Part shown: piece after piece, positions 6,279 to 8,815 of the stretch
Layout: every line of letters starts with the position of its first letter
Numbering within the stretch: position 1 is the stretch's first letter
Assembly: GCA_030916785.1 (NCBI GenBank)
Contig: JAUPVY010000019.1
Coordinates: 1-8,815 of the forward strand
Source of the DNA: Patescibacteria group bacterium
Lineage (GTDB): Bacteria > Patescibacteriota > Minisyncoccia > Phycocordibacterales > DATDWN01
Reading direction: 5' to 3'
Length of the DNA: 8,815 nt
Notes under the pieces: model-generated
Databases searched by the model: none
Seen by the model: only the letters and a program-made list of their open reading frames with translations
What the model was told of the DNA's origin: nothing
Program-made: the position numbers and the translations under genes

Positions 6279-6599
6279 ATGTATCCATTTATCCTTACAG
6301 CCTACGCATCTGTTGATGAGACTATAAGAAAGGTTAATAAGGCAATTATTAATCCCTTGATAGTGCTGATGTTTGCTATCGCCGCCGTCTATTTCGCTTA
6401 CGGAATATTCGAGTTTATAAAAGACGGAGATTCTTCTGATGCGAGAGAGAAAGGGAAGCAGCACATTATTTGGGGACTTATAGGTATGGCTATTATGGGT
6501 TCTGTGTTTTTCATAATGCAGCTCATCTTAGGGACACTTGGAATAGAAGATCAGATTAACGTTCAAGATATCGAGGTAAATTTACCTCCTATCGAATAA
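6279..6599 (+). CDS. Short VirB2/TrbC-like membrane protein without an obvious signal peptide
   Basis: The protein has 106 residues. Two helices (about 24-47 and 61-84) enclose the loop KDGDSSDAREKGK, then LILGTLGIEDQ and an acidic tail. It is the most divergent of the six modules. Segments such as YFAYGIFEFIKDGDSSDAREKGKQH and IIWGLIGMAIMGSVFFIM resemble small 'pilin' proteins I recall as widespread in Patescibacteria; that is memory, not a search. The N-terminus (MYPFILTAYASVDE) is too short for a normal signal peptide, unlike the other five. It may insert without cleavage and act as a membrane base or assembly partner. It starts three bases after the preceding stop (TAATCTATG) and is followed at once by the operon terminator. 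Confidence 0.78.
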   Translation: MYPFILTAYASVDETIRKVNKAIINPLIVLMFAIAAVYFAYGIFEFIKDGDSSDAREKGKQHIIWGLIGMAIMGSVFFIMQLILGTLGIEDQINVQDIEVNLPPIE

Positions 6600-6600
6600 A

Positions 6601-6640
6601 TCTAAAACAAAATCCGCCGAAAGGCGGATTTTGTTTTAGA
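6601..6640. terminator. Bidirectional intrinsic terminator, pilin operon end
   Basis: A perfect 18-bp stem (6601-6618 with 6623-6640) carries a GAAA loop. The core ATCCGCC/GGCGGAT is followed by TTTTGTTTT, and the symmetry gives a similar U-rich tail on the other strand. It starts one base after the stop of the last pilin gene. Confidence 0.92.
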
Positions 6641-6648
6641 AGACTTTT

Positions 6649-6670
6649 GGGCGCGCCTCACGGCGCGCCC
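6649..6670. repeat. G+C-only inverted repeat in the convergent gap
   Basis: GGGCGCGCC (6649-6657) and GGCGCGCCC (6662-6670) form a 9-bp stem around TCAC. Only TTT follows on the + strand and there is no U-run on the - strand, so termination would be weak. Each arm contains one GGCGCGCC octamer. Confidence 0.7.
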
Positions 6671-6705
6671 TTTAGTATTAAAAACAATTATTTAATTAAA
6701 TCAAA

Positions 6706-6736
6706 TGAAAAAGCCCCCGACCTAGGTCAGGGGCTT
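6706..6736 (-). terminator. Intrinsic terminator of the minus-strand SPFH operon
   Basis: Read on the minus strand, AAGCCCC (6736-6730) pairs with GGGGCTT (6717-6711). One mismatch and an inner GACCTAGGTC palindrome lie between the arms. A run of T's follows (6712-6708). It lies 23 bases beyond the stop of the last minus-strand gene. Confidence 0.85.
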
Positions 6737-6758
6737 CGTCTTCGGTTTTTCGTGACGG

Positions 6759-7400
6759 TTAATTTACCGCCACTATGTTGCCTATTGCGTCGCACCTTCG
6801 CGACGTATCAACTTTGGCAACAACGTTTGCCAGTTTGTCGATCTGGGCATTATCACCCAGGAACAAGCTGTAGGTCTCTACTGCGCACCTCGAGAGAGGT
6901 TCTCCGCGGTAGATCCTTGGGCCTTGTGTGACAGGAACGTATTCGTTTCCGTTCCGTCTCCATACAAGTATGTATACCTCCTTTTCACCCTGAGTCTCAA
7001 GGCGCGTAAGGAATCCTCCCGCCACCGTTTCGTATTTGGCGAGCTCCGAAAAGTCTTCGCCATGGTGTTTCTCGATGGTGATTTTACCACCATCAAGGAG
7101 TGTTTGGCCAGATCCAACTGTGTCGGAATCCAGCTTGTGTCCATTCTCTTGCCAGGCCCACATGAGACCTACAGCTAAGGCGATGAACACTATCACACGG
7201 AACAGTTGGGACTTACCCCACCACCCCTTCACTTTGTCCTTGATGGACGTCTTTGATTGGGCGAGAGAGTTCTTGTTGGTGGAGTCGGGTGTACTGCTCG
7301 ATGCAGATTTTACCCGACTCTTTTTATTACCTATAGCGGCAAAAACCGCTACAAATATTCCAACAAGAATTATCAGCGGTATGATCGGTGATTGCATCAT
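6759..7400 (-). CDS. Two-helix membrane protein of unknown family, partner of the SPFH protein
   Basis: The protein has 213 residues and I do not recognise its family. Two hydrophobic segments (about 5-23 and 67-84) are separated by a Ser/Lys-rich stretch (24-66). With both ends of that stretch at the membrane and its Lys richness, it is probably cytoplasmic. Residues 85-213 form a soluble domain with a strand-rich pattern (GEKEVYILVWRRNGNEYVPV) and two cysteines (C172, C203). The ATG overlaps the TGA of the upstream SPFH gene (ATGA, 7400-7397), so the two are translated together and probably act together; an alternative ATG is the next codon. G+C is clearly higher than in the pilin region. 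A role as a membrane partner of a flotillin-like assembly is inferred only from the coupling. Confidence 0.75.
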   Translation of the reverse strand: MMQSPIIPLIILVGIFVAVFAAIGNKKSRVKSASSSTPDSTNKNSLAQSKTSIKDKVKGWWGKSQLFRVIVFIALAVGLMWAWQENGHKLDSDTVGSGQTLLDGGKITIEKHHGEDFSELAKYETVAGGFLTRLETQGEKEVYILVWRRNGNEYVPVTQGPRIYRGEPLSRCAVETYSLFLGDNAQIDKLANVVAKVDTSRRCDAIGNIVAVN

Positions 7401-8470
7401 GGCTTTTTCGCAGTGTTTCCGGTTTCATGTGTTGGAGATACTGGCACCAGAGCAAGCGAACCAAGCGAGGTCTTTTCGATCGCTATCGACTGCCTTGCGG
7501 AATCGGTAACTCCTGCGTCTCGGAGCCTTTTCTCTGCTTTAGCCGCTGCTTCACCCTTCCGTTCTATCACCGCAGCCTCAGCTTCTCCGAGTGCAAGTAT
7601 TTCGGCGGCTTGTCCTTTGGCGGCCTTTTCTCTGGCCCGAGCTTTTACCTCTGCCTCAGTCTCTTCCTGTAGAAGAGCACCAACACTTGCTGCTGGTTTT
7701 ACCGAGGTAATTGCGATATTCACAAGTGCTCGTCCGTACTTTTCCGCATTGTCATTGGTCTGGGAGTAAACGAACTCCTTGAAAATAGGATCCATGGGTG
7801 AGCCCTCCTTTTCTTCGGTCTTCGTTCCGTAGATAGTCCTTGTGTCAACAGTCTCGCCAGGTTTACTACTTTTACCTTTGGCGTGAGTAAATGACCGGAG
7901 GGCGCCATCGTAGTCACTCAGGATTACATCCGTAGAGGACTGCTCTCCTAGATAGAAGAACATCGACAAATCCTTTTGTTCAAAGGTTAGACGTGTCTTC
8001 ATATCGTGCGGCAAACCGGCGATCTCACACTCAGGCGTTTCCTGTAGTTTACTTTCAGCGAGCGGTATCTCAGTTGCGCCATCAAGCCATGGGCATTCCC
8101 AAAGTTTTTGGCTTAATGGTTTGTAAACCAGACCCCACGCGTTGAAGTAGTGTTGGCAGTAGACATTCTTGAAAATCGGAGACTGCTTTTTCAGCCATTC
8201 TTCGTCCGCTCCTTTTTCTCTTAGGCCGGACAGTGTGTTATAGCTACTGTTTACTCCGTTCGCCACGTACTTTTTTACTCTTTCTCCCTGGCTTGTAACC
8301 AGAACAGAGAATTTATCAGGACCTGGACCTTTCTCGAAGAACCAGTTCTTGACGTTTGCATCCAAGATTGGAGCAAAGTAGACCAGTGCCACAAAGACAC
8401 AGATCCAAAGGATTGCTGTAAGTACTACCATGGTCGTATGTTGTGTTTGTTGTTTGCTTTCAAAGGACAT
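7397..8470 (-). CDS. SPFH/band-7 (flotillin/prohibitin-like) membrane protein
   Basis: The protein has 357 residues. One N-terminal helix (about 14-33) anchors it. A soluble region (about 40-262) ends with the SPFH-typical strand EKYGRALVNIAITSVKPA (243-260). It is followed by an Ala/Glu/Lys/Arg-rich coiled coil with EAE repeats (about 268-318) and a short C-terminal part. This order of anchor, SPFH domain and EA-rich coiled coil is that of flotillins, HflK/C and prohibitins, which form large rings or cages on membranes and organise proteases or lipid domains. The middle has five cysteines counting those at 105, 126 and 148. It is first in a two-gene operon under a strong promoter with a probable operator. 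Codon use and G+C differ from the left half of the window. Superfamily is likely; which subfamily, and what it scaffolds, cannot be told. Confidence 0.82.
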   Translation of the reverse strand: MSFESKQQTQHTTMVVLTAILWICVFVALVYFAPILDANVKNWFFEKGPGPDKFSVLVTSQGERVKKYVANGVNSSYNTLSGLREKGADEEWLKKQSPIFKNVYCQHYFNAWGLVYKPLSQKLWECPWLDGATEIPLAESKLQETPECEIAGLPHDMKTRLTFEQKDLSMFFYLGEQSSTDVILSDYDGALRSFTHAKGKSSKPGETVDTRTIYGTKTEEKEGSPMDPIFKEFVYSQTNDNAEKYGRALVNIAITSVKPAASVGALLQEETEAEVKARAREKAAKGQAAEILALGEAEAAVIERKGEAAAKAEKRLRDAGVTDSARQSIAIEKTSLGSLALVPVSPTHETGNTAKKP

Positions 8471-8496
8471 CTTTCGTCGCTTTCGCGAGTACTCCT
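8471..8496 (-). promoter_or_regulatory. Ribosome-binding site with a possible looped-out hairpin
   Basis: AGGAG (minus strand, 8496-8492) is 21 bases before the SPFH ATG, too far for direct use. A TCGC-GAAA-GCGA hairpin (8488-8477) lies between them. Folding it out leaves about 9 bases, a normal spacing. A weaker GAAAG lies directly before the ATG. Confidence 0.35.
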
Positions 8497-8510
8497 AGTC
8501 TTCTATGTAT

Positions 8511-8540
8511 ATTATAGCACATATTATGTGCTTTTGTCAA
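8511..8540 (-). promoter_or_regulatory. Near-consensus sigma-70 promoter of the SPFH operon
   Basis: On the minus strand, TTGACA (8540-8535), an 18-bp spacer, then TATAAT (8516-8511) preceded by TGC, giving an extended -10. The start site should be near 8504, with a leader of about 34 nt. Both hexamers are perfect matches to consensus. Confidence 0.88.
8516..8532. promoter_or_regulatory. 17-bp inverted repeat in the promoter spacer, candidate operator
   Basis: AGCACATATTATGTGCT has two 8-bp arms around one central base. It fills almost the entire spacer between the -35 and -10 boxes and touches the -10. A dimeric repressor bound here would block RNA polymerase. The regulator is not in the window. 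Confidence 0.6.
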
Positions 8541-8568
8541 GCTAAAATACGGCTTAAATAAAGGGTTT

Positions 8569-8584
8569 TTGGCTGCAAAGCCAA
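8569..8584. repeat. Small hairpin with GCAA loop
   Basis: TTGGCT (8569-8574) pairs with AGCCAA (8579-8584) around GCAA. It lies between the SPFH promoter and the next terminator and has no proper U-tract on either strand. Confidence 0.45.
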
Positions 8585-8585
8585 T

Positions 8586-8613
8586 AAAAAACACCCTAAA
8601 AGGGTGCTTTTTA
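8586..8613. terminator. Bidirectional intrinsic terminator
   Basis: CACCCT (8592-8597) pairs with AGGGTG (8601-8606) around AAA. Six A's precede the stem and CTTTTTA follows it. On the minus strand it would stop transcripts from the right before the SPFH promoter; on the + strand it is also plausible. Confidence 0.75.
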
Positions 8614-8766
8614 TTTGTGTTAAGTGGTAGACTCGGCCACAAGTTTCTAATTCGCGAGGCTCTCAGAACTTTCGGCCCCGACTCGCCTGTCTCGCAAAGC
8701 GGGGCATGGCTCCGTCTTTCTCGTCCTCACGCAAGCAAAGCAGTTTGCTTGCTTCCCGGGCACGTT
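8614..8766. other. GC-rich non-coding stretch with several hairpins, unassigned
   Basis: About 150 bases lie between two terminators with no convincing gene. Possible stems are GCAAGCAAA/TTTGCTTGC (8731-8739 with 8744-8752, loop GCAG), GCCCCG/CGGGGC (8675-8680 with 8700-8705), and a nested GGCC plus AGTTtCT pairing (8635-8648 with 8665-8677) that overlaps the previous one. It matches no tRNA, 5S, SRP, tmRNA or RNase P signature that I can see. Confidence 0.4.
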
Positions 8767-8791
8767 AAAAGCCAGACAAAGTCTGGCTTTT
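8767..8791. terminator. Intrinsic terminator directly downstream of the minus-strand tRNA
   Basis: An 11-bp stem (8767-8777 with 8781-8791) has an AAA loop and its own A4/T4 ends. On the minus strand, CTTTTAA follows. It starts a few bases beyond the tRNA 3' end. Confidence 0.85.
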
Positions 8792-8796
8792 ATATG

Positions 8797-8815
8797 TGCC
8801 CAGGAGAGGACTCGA
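8797..8815 (-). tRNA. 3' end of a tRNA (possibly tRNA-Leu), cut by the window edge
   Basis: The minus strand reads TCGAGT (last six bases of a TTCGAGT T-loop), CCTCT (3' side of the T-stem), CCTGGGC (3' side of the acceptor stem), then A as discriminator. The segment lengths 5+7+1 are right for a tRNA. CCA is not encoded (the next bases are CAT), so it would be added enzymatically. The implied 5' acceptor GCCCAGG and discriminator A are common in bacterial tRNA-Leu, but the anticodon is outside the window. Confidence 0.65.

Noticed and set aside
2335..6599. Type IV (PilA-type) pilins
   Set aside because: The proteins have ordinary signal peptides and two C-terminal helices, not the single N-terminal helix with a prepilin peptidase site ending in G-F-x-x-x-E.
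6647..6931. 94-residue open frame on the + strand across the convergent gap
   Set aside because: It runs through the GC-rich hairpin and the minus-strand terminator and into the antisense of a real gene; no conserved features.
7036..7769. Long open frames on the + strand (157 aa from 7036, 125 aa from 7392) opposite the SPFH operon
   Set aside because: They are antisense to genes with clear family features and coupled starts, have Ser/Pro/Ala/Leu-rich compositions typical of reverse-frame reading, and lack promoters.
8460..8642. 60-residue open frame on the - strand upstream of the SPFH gene
   Set aside because: It spans a terminator, the SPFH promoter and its leader, so it cannot be a sensible gene.
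8620..8650. tRNA-like D-arm strings (AGTGGTAGAC on the + strand, TGTGGCCGAGT on the - strand)
   Set aside because: No anticodon arm or T-arm follows at the right distance on either strand.
1..8815. CRISPR arrays, insertion sequences, or tandem repeats
   Set aside because: No spaced direct repeats, transposase-like frames or terminal inverted repeats with target duplications were seen on reading the window.

Overview
The window reads as a piece of a bacterial chromosome, most likely from the Candidate Phyla Radiation / Patescibacteria (Parcubacteria-like). This is an inference. It rests on tightly packed, AT-rich genes on the left, weak or absent Shine-Dalgarno sequences, and a row of small two-helix VirB2/TrbC-like pilin genes of a kind I associate with these lineages. 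No rRNA or other lineage marker is present. TGA is used as a stop (minus-strand gene ending at 7397), and I see no need for a recoded genetic code.

Left edge (1-966, + strand): the 3' end of gyrA, including its GyrA box, ends in a strong GNRA-loop intrinsic terminator. A small stand-alone class I SAM-dependent methyltransferase follows. Its promoter lies so close to the ATG that the mRNA is probably leaderless.

Centre (1016-6599, + strand): this is the main feature. A membrane-anchored family 1-type solute-binding protein is followed, with overlapping or nearly touching stop/start codons, by four secreted proteins that each end in a VirB2-like two-helix module. Three of the four carry a large beta-rich or Cys-rich N-terminal ectodomain and the fourth is short. 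A 128-bp regulatory gap follows, with an 18-bp perfect palindrome, an extended -10 promoter and a possible structured leader. Then come two more short VirB2-like pilins and a perfect 18-bp-stem terminator. Six paralogous pilin-type modules sit side by side with no ATPase, channel or relaxase gene in the window. This suggests a surface appendage with a few bulk subunits and several decorated or tip subunits, possibly linked to ligand capture by the solute-binding protein.

Convergent gap (6600-6758): three hairpins, at least two of them terminators serving the two converging operons.

Right part (6759-8470, - strand): a two-gene operon with clearly higher G+C. It encodes an SPFH/band-7 (flotillin/prohibitin-like) membrane protein and a two-helix membrane protein whose start overlaps the SPFH stop (ATGA). 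The promoter is near consensus (TTGACA, 18 bp, extended TATAAT), with a 17-bp inverted repeat filling the spacer, a likely repressor operator.

Right edge (8471-8815): a bidirectional terminator, about 150 bp of GC-rich sequence with several possible hairpins and no gene I can name, another terminator, and the 3' end of a minus-strand tRNA (possibly tRNA-Leu) cut by the window edge.
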